64,000 nt of DNA from Nocardia cyriacigeorgica (GCF_005863245.1 NZ_VBUT01000001.1:496001-560000); one strand, 5' to 3'. Shown: positions 56,021-64,000, counted from the first letter of the stretch. Notes: a model not told the origin generated them from the sequence alone. Made by a program: numbers and translations.

Positions 56021-56548
56021 TCAGGCCTTGGGATCGCCGAGGCAGAAGGTGGTCTTGGGATCGGCCACCGTGATGAACTTGTTGGCATCCGCGCCGCACA
56101 GCAGCTCGTCGACCTGACCATCGATGCGCTGGATCACTCGGAAGCTGGCTTCCGGCGAGGCGCAATCGGCGAAGCTGTAGCCGGAGAGCGTGCTGTCGGC
56201 GTAGCAGCTGCCCTGCTTGAAATTGGGCGCCAGGCACAGGAACGCGGTGGTTCCGCCATTGAGGGTCTCCTCGTAGGAGGTGTAGTCCTCGGCGCATTCG
56301 GTCTTGGTGTCGTGGGTCTGGACGACCTTGTAGACGGCCTTGTCCGATGAGCAATCCACCGGCTCGGTCTCGGAGTCGACCGCCGAACTGCTGATGACAT
56401 TGATGCAGTCGCCGACCTCGGACTTCGCCGTATCGGACTTGCCCGCGTCCTCGAACATCGAACATCCGGTCACCGCAACCGCCAGCGCGACCGCTGCGAC
56501 GAAAGCGAGCATGATGCGCGCCAGCAGCCGCGTTCCTGGGAACTTCAC
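56021..56548 (-). CDS. LppU/SCO3897-like lipoprotein
   Basis: A 175-residue lipoprotein with lipobox AVTGC and six or more cysteines in the mature part (GDCINVISSS, VDCSSDKAVYKVV, ECAEDY, FLCLAPNFKQGSCYAD, DCASPEASFRV, LLCGADANK). The layout, with VGDCIN near the start and repeated short cysteine loops, is that of LppU-type proteins. Disulfide-bonded extracytoplasmic domain; function unknown. GxG-like glycine spacing absent. Confidence 0.8.
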   Translation of the reverse strand: MKFPGTRLLARIMLAFVAAVALAVAVTGCSMFEDAGKSDTAKSEVGDCINVISSSAVDSETEPVDCSSDKAVYKVVQTHDTKTECAEDYTSYEETLNGGTTAFLCLAPNFKQGSCYADSTLSGYSFADCASPEASFRVIQRIDGQVDELLCGADANKFITVADPKTTFCLGDPKA

Positions 56549-56653
56549 GTGAAAACCTCTCTCACCGAAGCGTTCACTGGATCATGAACGCGCGGGTGAG
56601 GATACCCGCACGATCATGAGGGCCGCATCTGGTCGGATCGCGGCGCCCGATGC

Positions 56654-56740
56654 TCAGTAGATGCTGGAGAAGCCGAGAATCGACAGGGCGAGGATGCTCG
56701 GGAGCAGTCGGCCGAGCATTTGGAAACCGAAATAATTCAT
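56654..56740 (-). CDS. 28-residue hydrophobic micro-protein (putative)
   Basis: An ATG at 56738-56740 behind GGAAGG (about 8 nt spacing) opens a 28-codon frame: it begins MNYFGFQMLGRLLPS and ends LGFSSIY, with a mostly hydrophobic middle long enough for one short membrane helix. A perfect TGGACGTACGTCCA palindrome lies 32 bp upstream of the start, in the place of a promoter operator. No longer gene overlaps it. Candidate leader, regulator or membrane peptide; expression is unproven. Confidence 0.5.
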   Translation of the reverse strand: MNYFGFQMLGRLLPSILALSILGFSSIY

Positions 56741-56771
56741 CAGTAGTGCCTTCCACATTTCGCCCACGTAA

Positions 56772-56785
56772 TGGACGTACGTCCA
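56772..56785. promoter_or_regulatory. Perfect palindrome TGGACGTACGTCCA (candidate TetR operator)
   Basis: A 14-bp perfect palindrome in the 391-bp gap between the LppU-like and M1 peptidase genes. It shares TGGAC-N4-GTCCA with the site at 42621-42636 in the ceramidase/TetR region and precedes the 28-codon micro-ORF. Confidence 0.65.
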
Positions 56786-56903
56786 ATCCGAACACTGAGT
56801 CGGTGCCGGACGGCGCGTTGTTACGCCCACCGAGTATGGACTGCCCAGCCGATGGCCGCGACCGCTGCGATCACCCTGCCTGAGCTCAATATTCCTGTCT
56901 GCC

Positions 56904-56919
56904 AGTGACTCTGATCACA
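56904..56919. promoter_or_regulatory. Near-consensus Crp-type site (AGTGA-N6-TCACA)
   Basis: AGTGACTCTGATCACA matches TGTGA-N6-TCACA at nine of ten specified bases. It sits 164 bp upstream of the micro-ORF and 21 bp beyond the stop of the M1 peptidase gene, so the micro-ORF transcript is the only obvious target. Confidence 0.4.
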
Positions 56920-56939
56920 TGGTGGCGTGTGTGCGCCAC

Positions 56940-58346
56940 TCAGGTCCTGAGGTCACCGGGGAACAGGTATTCGTCCGGCGGCGGCGCGGCCTGATCGAGC
57001 CACGCGGCGAAGAAACCGGTCAGATCGACGGCGGACTTGGACTGGATGAAGTCACGGAACTGTGGCATGGACGCGTTGCCGTAGGCGTTGGCAGTGGCGA
57101 ACTCGCGCAGCGCGGCGAAGAAGACGTCATCGCCGAGCTGCTTGCGCAGCGCGTGCAGGAACAGCGGTCCCCGGTAGTACACGGAGGTGAATTCGTTTCC
57201 GGCACCGGGGTTTTGCAGCGGGATGTCCCAGAAATGCGGCATCGTCGCGGCCTGGGCGATGGTGTCGCGATACATCGCGTCGACGTCGGCGCCTTCCATC
57301 CGCTCCGGCCACAGGTAATCGGCGGTGTAGCTGGCAAGGCATTCGTTGAGGCAAATATCGGCCCAGCTGTACACCGACACCGAATCGCCCCACCACTGAT
57401 GCGCGATTTCGTGCACCACGGTGTTCAGATCGGTCCACGGTGCGTAGATCGGGCGGGTCTGGGTTTCCAGCGAGAACGACAGCTGCGCGTCGACGTAGAT
57501 GCCACCGGAGGTGTCGAACGGGTATGGGCCGTACAGGGATTCGGTGAAATCGAGGATCTCCGGCAGACGCTGCTCATGTTCGCGATTGCCTGTGGCGCCC
57601 GGTGCGAACGCGCTCACCAGCGGGGTGCCGTCGGCGCGGCGCTGCTCGAGATAGGTGAACTTGTCGATGGCGATGGTGGTGAGGTAGCCGAGGATGGGCT
57701 GGCGCGCTTCCCAGCTCACCGTGCGCGAACCGTCACGGACCTCGTCGCGGGTGCGGATGCCGTTGGACACCACCTCCCATTCGGCGGGCACGGTGGCGTG
57801 CACGGTGAAGGTGGCCTTGTCACGGGGAGTGTCGTTGAGCGGATACCAGCTGGTGGCCGAATGCGGTTCGCCGGCGACGAAGGCGCCGCCGCTGGGGGCG
57901 AAGGTCCAGCCCGCGCCCGCCGAGTCCGTCGCCGGGCCCGCGTATTCGACGGTCACCGTGAACGGCAGCCCGGGCAGCAGCGGCAGCCACGGCCGCACCG
58001 TCAGTTCGTGCTCGCCGTTGCGCTCGAAACCGGCGGCGATGTTGTTCACCATGACCCGCTGCACCGGCGGCCCGGCGAAATCCAGGTTGAACGAGGTGAG
58101 GGCCTGGGTGGCGGTGGCATCGATACGCGTGGAGCCGGTGAGCTGCCTGGCGATCGGCTCATACCCGATGCCCACCTCGTAATGGCGCACGTCGTAGCCG
58201 CCGTTGCCGTCCAGCGGGTAGTAGGGATCGCCGAGTCCGGGTGCGCCGGCCAGCGGATCGTTCGCGGACTGCGCGCTCGCCGGGCCCGCGAGCCCGAGCA
58301 GCAGCGCCGCCGCCACCGCGACGACCGATACGCCGGACAACCTCAT
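56940..58346 (-). CDS. Exported M1-family zinc aminopeptidase
   Basis: A 468-residue peptidase with a signal peptide (VSVVAVAAALLLGLAGPASA) and the zinc site HEIAHQWWGD plus the distal Glu ligand in LNECLASYTADYLW. Order of blocks (YPLNDTPRDKATFTVHATVP; STRIDATATQAL) fits the M1 family without the C-terminal helical domain, so a short form. ATG at 58346 is chosen; the track upstream to 58589 is Arg-rich and unlikely. Cuts N-terminal residues of peptides outside the cell. Confidence 0.92.
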   Translation of the reverse strand: MRLSGVSVVAVAAALLLGLAGPASAQSANDPLAGAPGLGDPYYPLDGNGGYDVRHYEVGIGYEPIARQLTGSTRIDATATQALTSFNLDFAGPPVQRVMVNNIAAGFERNGEHELTVRPWLPLLPGLPFTVTVEYAGPATDSAGAGWTFAPSGGAFVAGEPHSATSWYPLNDTPRDKATFTVHATVPAEWEVVSNGIRTRDEVRDGSRTVSWEARQPILGYLTTIAIDKFTYLEQRRADGTPLVSAFAPGATGNREHEQRLPEILDFTESLYGPYPFDTSGGIYVDAQLSFSLETQTRPIYAPWTDLNTVVHEIAHQWWGDSVSVYSWADICLNECLASYTADYLWPERMEGADVDAMYRDTIAQAATMPHFWDIPLQNPGAGNEFTSVYYRGPLFLHALRKQLGDDVFFAALREFATANAYGNASMPQFRDFIQSKSAVDLTGFFAAWLDQAAPPPDEYLFPGDLRT

Positions 58347-58480
58347 ACGAACCCACACCCCTCGTTCGACACCGCACCATCCGGTACCGGTGCACCGGCC
58401 CCGATGGATGGTAGTCGCCTCGCCCGCCGCTTCGGCTCGACGCCGCCGACGCGCCGAGTATGCGAAGAGCTTCGCGGGGC

Positions 58481-59149
58481 TCAGGAGCCGAGATCCCCGG
58501 GAAGCTGCTGCGGGTCCAGCAGCAAACGTTTGGCCGAGCTGCGGCGGACCTTGTCGGCTAGGGCGAGGTTGTCCGACAGCAGCCGCCACTCCACCTCGCT
58601 GATGGCGGCCCGGGCCCGTTCGATGACGCTGCCGTCGCGGGTGCCCCAGGCGATGGGCATGGCATTGACCGTCTGGCGCAGCTCACCAACGGCCCTGGAG
58701 GCGTGGTCGCCGCGCACCGCGATCGACGGCACCCGCTCCCCCGCCTTGGCTTCGTGTCCCGGCAGCGCCCGCACCTTGCGCACCACCAGCGCGTAGCGGG
58801 CCTCGCCGGTGTCGGGCCTGCCGACGTTCACCAGCGCGAGCAGCACCATCCCGCTCGGGTAGGTATGCGAGACGACGGCCGGGACCAGCTCACCTTCGGC
58901 ATACAGCTTGTCGATGCGGGAACGGCGCGGCACCCACAGCGCCACCCACAGTGCGGTGACCGCGCCCAGCGCCGAGGCGACGGCCAGCAGATAGGACCAG
59001 GGGTGGTTCAACCAGACCAGGTAGGCGGTGACGGCCGCCGCGATCGCCGCGGCGATCACCGCACTGATGCGCAACCGGCGCAGGTCCGCGACAACTTCGT
59101 TGACCGCATGGGCATGGCTGCGGTCCACCACGAATTCGAAGCGTCGCAC
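58481..59149 (-). CDS. DUF3239-like membrane protein
   Basis: A 222-residue protein that starts MRRFEFVVDRSHAHAVNEVV and DLRRLRISAVIAAAIAAAV, has two membrane helices at about residues 30-70, and a soluble part with ARYALVVRKVRALPGHEAKA. I recall this pattern as DUF3239. It lies 40 bp upstream-side of xpb's end, in the same direction. Function unknown. Confidence 0.72.
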   Translation of the reverse strand: MRRFEFVVDRSHAHAVNEVVADLRRLRISAVIAAAIAAAVTAYLVWLNHPWSYLLAVASALGAVTALWVALWVPRRSRIDKLYAEGELVPAVVSHTYPSGMVLLALVNVGRPDTGEARYALVVRKVRALPGHEAKAGERVPSIAVRGDHASRAVGELRQTVNAMPIAWGTRDGSVIERARAAISEVEWRLLSDNLALADKVRRSSAKRLLLDPQQLPGDLGS

Positions 59150-59189
59150 GTCTTATTCCTAGCACAGGTTGTGGAGGTGGATCCTCCGC

Positions 59190-60848
59190 TTATCCGATGG
59201 GTGGTCCCAGCAAGTCGTCAGCATCGGTGATGCGATAGGCATACCCCTGTTCGGCCAGGAAACGCTGACGATGCGCCGCGTACTCCGCGTCGAGCGTGTC
59301 GCGCGCGACCACCGAATAGAAATGCGCCTGACCCCCGTCCTGCTTCGGGCGCAACAGCCGGCCGAGTCGCTGCGCCTCCTCCTGCCTGGACCCGAAGGTA
59401 CCCGAAACCTGCACCGCGACCGAGGCTTCGGGCAGGTCGATGGAGAAATTGGCGACCTTGCTCACCACCAGCACCGGGATCTCGCCCCGCCGGAAGGCGT
59501 CGAAAAGCGCTTCGCGCTCTTTGTTTCTCGTCGACCCCTGGATGATCGGCGCGTCGAGTGCCGCACCCAGTTCCTCCAGCTGTTCGAGATAGGCGCCGAT
59601 CACCAGCGTCGGCGCGTCCCGGTGCTTGGCCAGGATGGATTCGACGACGGCGATCTTGGTGTGCGCGGTGGAGCAGAGCTTGTAGCGCTCCTCGGGTTCG
59701 GCGGTGGCGTAGGCCATGCGCTCGGCGTCGGTGAGCGTCACCCGCACCTCGATGCAGTCGGCGGGGGCGATCCAGCCCTGCGCCTCGATGTCCTTCCACG
59801 GCGCGTCATAGCGTTTCGGGCCGATCAGGGAGAACACATCGCCTTCGCGCCCGTCCTCGCGGACCAGGGTGGCGGTGAGCCCGAGACGACGCCGCGATTG
59901 CAGGTCGGCGGTCATCCGGAACACCGGCGCGGGCAGCAGATGCACCTCGTCGTAGATGACCAGGCCCCAGTCGCGGCTGTCGAACAGTTCCAGATGCTTG
60001 TACTCACCCTTGGTGCGCCGGGTGATCACCTGATAGGTGGCGATGGTGACCGGACGGATCTCCTTGCGTTCGCCGGAGTACTCACCGATCTCGTCCTCGG
60101 TGAGCGAGGTGCGCGCCAGCAGCTCGCGCCGCCACTGCCGTCCGGCCACGGTATTGGTGACCAGGATCAACGTGGTGGCCTTCGCCCGCGCCATGGCGGC
60201 CGCGCCGACCATGGTCTTGCCCGCACCACACGGCAGCACCACCACACCCGAGCCACCGGCCCAGAACGAATCGGCGGCCATCTCCTGGTAGTCGCGCAGG
60301 TGCCAGTGGCCGCCGGTGTAATCGAGCTCGATCGGGTGCGCTTCACCGTCGACGTATCCGGCCAGGTCCTCGGCGGGCCAGCCGATCTTGAGCAACATCT
60401 GTTTGATGTGGCCGCGTTCGGACGGATGCACGACCACGGTGTCGTCATCGATGCGTTCGCCGAGCATCGGCGCGATCTTCTTGTGCCGCAGCACCTCCTC
60501 GAGCACCGCGCGGTCCAGGCTCACCAGGGTGAGTCCGTGCGCGGGATGCTTCACCAGCTGCAACCGGCCGTAGCGGGCCATGGTGTCGACGATGTCGACC
60601 AGCAGCGGCTGCGGCACCGCGTAGCGGGAGAAGTTGACCAGCGCGTCGACCACCTGCTCGGCGTCGTGCCCGGCGGCGCGGGCATTCCACAGCGCCAGCG
60701 GGGTGACCCGGTAGGTGTGCACATGCTCGGGCGCGCGCTCCAGCTCGGCGAAGGGCGCGATGGCCTGACGTGCCGCGTCGGCCAGTTCGTGATCGACCTC
60801 GAGCAGCAGCGTCTTGTCACTCTGAACGATTAGTGGACCTTCGGCCAC
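59190..60848 (-). CDS. xpb: XPB/Rad25-type DNA repair helicase
   Basis: A 552-residue SF2 helicase: Walker A LPCGAGKTMVGAA, DEVH box (LVIYDEVHLLPAPVF), motif III LTATLVRE, and motif VI EEAQRLGRLLRPKQ. The N-terminal 180 residues hold the XPB damage-recognition-like domain (VHTYRVTPLALWNARAAGHD). Eukaryotic-type XPB helicases are also found in mycobacteria (Rv0861c). 3'-to-5' unwinding in repair is the known role. GTG at 60848 follows AGGAGG. Confidence 0.95.
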   Translation of the reverse strand: MAEGPLIVQSDKTLLLEVDHELADAARQAIAPFAELERAPEHVHTYRVTPLALWNARAAGHDAEQVVDALVNFSRYAVPQPLLVDIVDTMARYGRLQLVKHPAHGLTLVSLDRAVLEEVLRHKKIAPMLGERIDDDTVVVHPSERGHIKQMLLKIGWPAEDLAGYVDGEAHPIELDYTGGHWHLRDYQEMAADSFWAGGSGVVVLPCGAGKTMVGAAAMARAKATTLILVTNTVAGRQWRRELLARTSLTEDEIGEYSGERKEIRPVTIATYQVITRRTKGEYKHLELFDSRDWGLVIYDEVHLLPAPVFRMTADLQSRRRLGLTATLVREDGREGDVFSLIGPKRYDAPWKDIEAQGWIAPADCIEVRVTLTDAERMAYATAEPEERYKLCSTAHTKIAVVESILAKHRDAPTLVIGAYLEQLEELGAALDAPIIQGSTRNKEREALFDAFRRGEIPVLVVSKVANFSIDLPEASVAVQVSGTFGSRQEEAQRLGRLLRPKQDGGQAHFYSVVARDTLDAEYAAHRQRFLAEQGYAYRITDADDLLGPPIG

Positions 60849-61001
60849 CGGTGCCTCCTGTGATCTGCTCCCACCCATTGTTCCCGATCCCACCGACACA
60901 CCCCCGCGACGACGGTACTCCCTGCTCACCGGCGGTGAGCAGGCCACCGGCGGCCAACTGGACCGAGACGAACGGGCGCCGCGCACACGAAGATCATCGG
61001 T

Positions 61002-61646
61002 ATGATCGAGATCGCGGCGATGACGGGTGTGGCGGCAGCCGCGCTCGGCATGGTGCTCACTCCCGGCCCCAACATGATGTACCTGGTCTCGCGGACCGTA
61101 TCGCAGGGCCGCCGCGCCGGATTGGTGTCACTGACCGGCGTCGCAGCCGGGTTCGGGGTGTATCTGCTGGCCGCGGTCGCCGGGATCACGGCGGTGTTCG
61201 CGGTGGTGCCCGGGTTGTATCTGGCCCTGAAACTGGCCGGCGCCGCCTACCTGTTGTGGCTGGCCTGGCAGGCGCTGCGGCCGGGCGGTGTGTCGGTGTT
61301 CACGCCGGCCACGCTGCCCGCGGACCCGGTCCGGCGGCTGTTCACCATGGGCTTGGTCACCAATCTGCTGAATCCGAAGATCGCGATCATGTACATGGCG
61401 CTGATCCCGCAATTCGTACATCCAGGACCGACGCCGGTGTGGGTGCAGAGCCTGTGCCTCGGCGCGATCCAGATCAGCGTCGCGTTGACGGTCAACGCGC
61501 TGATCGTGCTCGGTGCCGGGCAGGTCGCCGCGTTCTTCACCGCGCGGCCGGTGTGGTTGCGGATGCAGCGTTACTTCATGGGCACCGCGCTGGCCGGTAT
61601 CGCTGCGGTCGTCGCCACCGATCGGGCGCGACCCGTGCCCGCCTGA
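61002..61646 (+). CDS. LysE-family amino-acid exporter
   Basis: A 214-residue membrane protein with about six helices and the LysE/RhtB motif ALGMVLTPGPNMMYLVSRTV, with the conserved MGLVTNLLNPKIAIMYMALI. Exports amino acids or similar compounds; substrate unknown. ATG at 61002. No regulator is adjacent; it converges on the aminotransferase gene. Confidence 0.9.
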   Translation: MIEIAAMTGVAAAALGMVLTPGPNMMYLVSRTVSQGRRAGLVSLTGVAAGFGVYLLAAVAGITAVFAVVPGLYLALKLAGAAYLLWLAWQALRPGGVSVFTPATLPADPVRRLFTMGLVTNLLNPKIAIMYMALIPQFVHPGPTPVWVQSLCLGAIQISVALTVNALIVLGAGQVAAFFTARPVWLRMQRYFMGTALAGIAAVVATDRARPVPA

Positions 61647-61653
61647 CACTCCG

Positions 61654-61677
61654 CCCGGCGGGGTCGGTGCCGCCGGG
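61654..61677. terminator. Short terminator-like hairpin between LysE and aminotransferase genes
   Basis: CCCGGCGG (61654-61661) pairs with CCGCCGGG (61670-61677), an 8-bp stem with an 8-nt loop, 8 bp after the LysE stop. Weaker than the others, no T-run. Confidence 0.45.
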
Positions 61678-61757
61678 TAACCGCTCGATGTTCGCGCCCG
61701 GACGACTCCTTTGCGCAGAGCTATCGAGCCCGGTTCAGCAGCGTCGAGGGCAGTACC

Positions 61758-62936
61758 TCAGCCGATGGGCGCGCCGACACGCAGGCGCCGCACTCCTTCG
61801 TCCAGCGTCTCGTCGCGCTTGCAGAAGGTGAAGCGCACCAAGTGCTTCCACTCTTGCGGGTGGTCGGTGAAAACGCTGACCGGCACCGCGACCACGCCGA
61901 GCCGCGTGGGCAGCTCACGGCAGAACGCGAGACCGTCGGTGGCGCCGAAGGGCCGGATGTCGCCGCAGACGAAATAGCCGCCCGCACTGGAGTAGACGTG
62001 GAAGCCGGTGTCGGCCAAGGCCGATGACAACCGCAATCGCCGGTCCGACAGCGAAGTTCGCAGTGCGGCCACCCAGTCGAGTTCCTCGGTGAGCGCGTGC
62101 GCGACGGCAGGCTGGAACGGCCCGCCGGCCACGAAGGTCATGAACTGCTTGGCGGCGAGTACGCCGTCGATCAATTCCGGTGCGGCACAGACCCATCCGG
62201 TCTTCCACCCGGTGACGCTGAACGTCTTGGCCGCACTCGACACCACGAGCGTGCGCTCCCGCATTCCCGGCAGGGTGGACAGGCTGATGTGCTCGGCGCC
62301 GTCGAAGACCAGGTGTTCATAGACCTCGTCGCCCAGCACGAGCAGGTCGTGTTCGCAGGCGAGTTCGGCGATGGCGGTCAGATCGTGGCGATCGAGCACG
62401 GTGCCGGTGGGGTTGTGCGGCGAATTCACCATGATCATCCGGGTTTTCGACGTGATCGCGGCGCGCAGGCTGTCCAGGTCCAGCACGAATCGGTCGCCGT
62501 CCGCGACCAGCCGGGCGGTGCGCCGCTGCGCACCGGCGAGCGCGACGGCAGCGGCGTAGGAGTCGTAATAGGGCTCGATCAGCACCACTTCCTGGCCGGG
62601 TTCCACCAGGCCGAGCACCGCCGCGCTGATCGCCTCGGTCGCGCCGACGGTCACCAGGACCTCGGTTTCCGGGTCGTATTCGGTGCCGTAGCGGCGCGCG
62701 CGGTCGGCGGCGATGGCCCGGCGCAGGACAGGCATGCCCCGGCCCGGCGGGTACTGGTTGAGGCCGTCGGCGATGGCCTGCCTGGCCACCTCGAGCATGC
62801 CCGCCGGACCGTCGGAATCGGGGAATCCCTGACCGAGGTTGATCGCGTCGTGCCGGACGGCCAGCTCGGTCATCTCAGCGAAGATCGTGGCGCCGAAGGG
62901 CCGCAGGCGGGCGACGGTCTGGGGGTGCTGGCGCAT
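61758..62936 (-). CDS. dapC: DapC-type PLP-dependent aminotransferase
   Basis: A 392-residue class I/II aminotransferase: INLGQGFPDSDGPAGMLEVA, the PLP-phosphate segment VTVGATEAISAAVLGL, NSPHNPTGTVLDRHD, and the PLP-lysine in SSAAKTFSVTGWKTGW. Matches Rv0858c (DapC, N-succinyldiaminopimelate aminotransferase, lysine/DAP pathway) in order and pattern; kynurenine or methionine-type aminotransferases are alternatives. ATG at 62936 chosen. Confidence 0.9.
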   Translation of the reverse strand: MRQHPQTVARLRPFGATIFAEMTELAVRHDAINLGQGFPDSDGPAGMLEVARQAIADGLNQYPPGRGMPVLRRAIAADRARRYGTEYDPETEVLVTVGATEAISAAVLGLVEPGQEVVLIEPYYDSYAAAVALAGAQRRTARLVADGDRFVLDLDSLRAAITSKTRMIMVNSPHNPTGTVLDRHDLTAIAELACEHDLLVLGDEVYEHLVFDGAEHISLSTLPGMRERTLVVSSAAKTFSVTGWKTGWVCAAPELIDGVLAAKQFMTFVAGGPFQPAVAHALTEELDWVAALRTSLSDRRLRLSSALADTGFHVYSSAGGYFVCGDIRPFGATDGLAFCRELPTRLGVVAVPVSVFTDHPQEWKHLVRFTFCKRDETLDEGVRRLRVGAPIG

Positions 62937-63136
62937 ATCGGCGAGCCTAGAGCGCGGCGGAATCCCGCCAGAATTAGCCCGCGAATCGCTAACGTTGCCA
63001 CCAGATAGCGAACAGCTATGTTTCACATTTATTTTCCGGCCTCTACCTGCATGGTTGTGCGTTGTCCCATAGGCAGCTAGCCTCGCCGTGTTCTATTTCA
63101 CAGCCCGTCACGGCGGGCATCTCGAAAGGGGCGTCT

Positions 63137-63340
63137 ATGGCCTCATACCTCGATCTGATAGCGAATCCGGCCGCGTCGGAGGTCGCCGGATTCCTGTTGG
63201 GTCAGCTTCGCGACGTAGCCCATGACCTGATCGCGGGCTTCGGTTCCTCGACTCCCGACTGGGGTCTGGGATCGTCGACCGGCGATCACAGCACCGGTTC
63301 CTCGACCGGCGACTGGTTCACCGGCTCGGCTACGCCGTAG
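63137..63340 (+). CDS. Small Gly/Ser/Thr-repeat protein
   Basis: A 67-residue protein: an amphipathic helical first half (MASYLDLIANPAASEVAGFL) and a repeat of GSST(G/P)D units (GFGSSTPDWGLGSSTGD, then HSTGSSTGDWFTG). ATG at 63137 follows AAAGGGG. A terminator hairpin follows. No family recognised; no signal peptide. Confidence 0.65.
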   Translation: MASYLDLIANPAASEVAGFLLGQLRDVAHDLIAGFGSSTPDWGLGSSTGDHSTGSSTGDWFTGSATP

Positions 63341-63347
63341 CGCAGAA

Positions 63348-63383
63348 CCCGCCGGGCCGGGATGCGCGGCCCGGTCCGGCGGG
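63348..63383. terminator. Bidirectional terminator hairpin after the small repeat protein
   Basis: CCCGCCGGGCCGGG (63348-63361) pairs with CCCGGTCCGGCGGG (63370-63383) over 14 bp with one mismatch, loop 8 nt. It separates convergent genes ending at 63340 and 63398. Confidence 0.7.
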
Positions 63384-63397
63384 GGCGCTCGCCCTGC

Positions 63398-64000
63398 TCA
63401 GCCGATACGAACGCCCGCGAGTTTGTCCGGGTTGGCGATATCGTAAGTGCCCCAGACCAATCCATCGCGCACCGCGAAACCGAGCACCCGCCGCGGCGTC
63501 CCCGGATACCGCCCGTCCCCCGCCTGCTCGGGCACCAGCGCACCCAGCTGGCCGTTGACCGACACGATCTCCATCCGGCGCAGGAACTCTTCCCCGACGT
63601 CGGCCATGCCGTACTTGTGCAGCAGCCCGACGAAGAACCTGGCGATCTTGTCGCTTCCGTGCAGCACATTGATCGCCGTCGCGGTGGTGCCGTTGGCATC
63701 GCCGATCATCACCGCGTCCGGATGCAGCGCCGCCGTCACCGCCTGCACATCCCCCGTCGTCAGCGCCTCGAGCAGGCGCTGCACCGCGGCGGCATGGTCG
63801 TCGTCGGCGACCGGTTCCGGTGCCCGCGCCACCGACTTGCGCGCGCGCACCGCCAGCTGACGGGCCGCGTCCGGGGTGATCTCCAGAATGTCGGCGATCT
63901 CGTCGAAGGGCACCGAAAGCCCGTCGTGCAGCACGAACGCCACGCGCTGGGCCGGGGTGAGCGAATCGAGCACCACCATGGCGGCGAACCGGAATTCCTG
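63398..64000 (-). CDS. sigJ: SigJ-like ECF sigma factor with SnoaL-like domain (5' end outside window)
   Basis: Only the last 200 or so codons are in the window. Region 4 reads LDSLTPAQRVAFVLHDGLSV with the HTH PFDEIADILEITPDAARQLA; the C-terminal SnoaL-like part (AAVQRLLEALTTGDVQAVTA; HPDAVMIGDANGTTATAINV) and the ending GTYDIANPDKLAGVRIG are typical of SigJ/ECF41-type factors, in which the NTF2 domain modulates activity instead of an anti-sigma factor. The N terminus and region 2 are off the right edge. Confidence 0.87.
   Translation of the reverse strand, partial: QEFRFAAMVVLDSLTPAQRVAFVLHDGLSVPFDEIADILEITPDAARQLAVRARKSVARAPEPVADDDHAAAVQRLLEALTTGDVQAVTAALHPDAVMIGDANGTTATAINVLHGSDKIARFFVGLLHKYGMADVGEEFLRRMEIVSVNGQLGALVPEQAGDGRYPGTPRRVLGFAVRDGLVWGTYDIANPDKLAGVRIG

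Noticed and set aside
59169..60833. Plus-strand 554-codon open frame over xpb
   Set aside because: His/Arg/Gln-rich shadow; xpb motifs are all present on the minus strand.

Overview
The window is high-GC actinobacterial chromosome, most likely from a Nocardia species or a close relative. The evidence is the gene content (ESX/type VII secretion genes, a hemophore-family protein, RpfA, PrrAB, SepH, two citrate synthases) and a gene order that largely follows the Mycobacterium tuberculosis Rv0858c-Rv0904c block (accD3, prrAB, gltA2, citA, serC, sepH, a MarR gene, an rRNA methylase, a major facilitator gene, cspB, rpfA, xpb, dapC). These assignments come from recognising protein motifs and gene order; no database search was run. 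No rRNA, tRNA, CRISPR array or insertion sequence was seen.

Layout. (1) 1-6034, minus strand: a 'conservon' (sensor kinase CvnA, roadblock CvnB, DUF742 CvnC, GTPase CvnD) whose last gene overlaps an AccD3-type carboxyltransferase that runs off the left edge. (2) 6254-11140, plus: propionyl-CoA synthetase-like enzyme, a secreted hemophore-family protein, and PrrA/PrrB. (3) 11159-22517 is accessory: a VapBC pair with its operator, a minus-strand ESX-associated operon (lipoprotein, small helical protein, PPE-like protein, EspG), an HTH/TPR regulator behind a strong inverted repeat, then a coupled type VII secretion cassette (two WXG100 proteins, a large putative toxin, its putative immunity gene), followed by a pentapeptide-repeat gene, a second immunity paralog, a frameshifted third paralog and two small unknown genes. 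(4) 22652-32726: a YhgE/Pip-like protein lacking its membrane half, an ECF sigma factor of the SigG type, an NTF2-like protein, FKBP isomerase, citrate synthase, MFS exporter, PdxH, a second citrate synthase, SerC. (5) 32952-43321: SepH, a DUF6928 protein, an alpha/beta hydrolase, AraC and MarR regulators, an RNA methylase, an Eis-like acetyltransferase, a neutral ceramidase divergent from a TetR regulator. (6) 43334-64000: a sacsin-like ATPase protein, DUF3027, glutaminyl cyclase lipoprotein, MFS protein, CspB, RpfA, a helicase-associated protein, LppU-like lipoprotein, M1 peptidase, XPB helicase, LysE exporter, DapC-type aminotransferase and a SigJ-like sigma factor cut by the right edge.

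Regulation is unusually readable. rpfA has a perfect TGTGA-N6-TCACA Crp-type site and, just before its start codon, a sequence matching the c-di-AMP (ydaO-type) riboswitch, so a cell-wall muralytic enzyme may answer to both cAMP and c-di-AMP. The ceramidase/TetR intergenic region carries the palindrome TGGAC-N4-GTCCA, and the same pattern recurs 14 kb away in front of a 28-codon hydrophobic micro-ORF (56654-56740), suggesting an unannotated peptide in the same regulon. The toxin/immunity array at 17.4-22.5 kb, with a 40-bp near-identical repeat at the ends of the immunity genes, is the best candidate for a little-described system.
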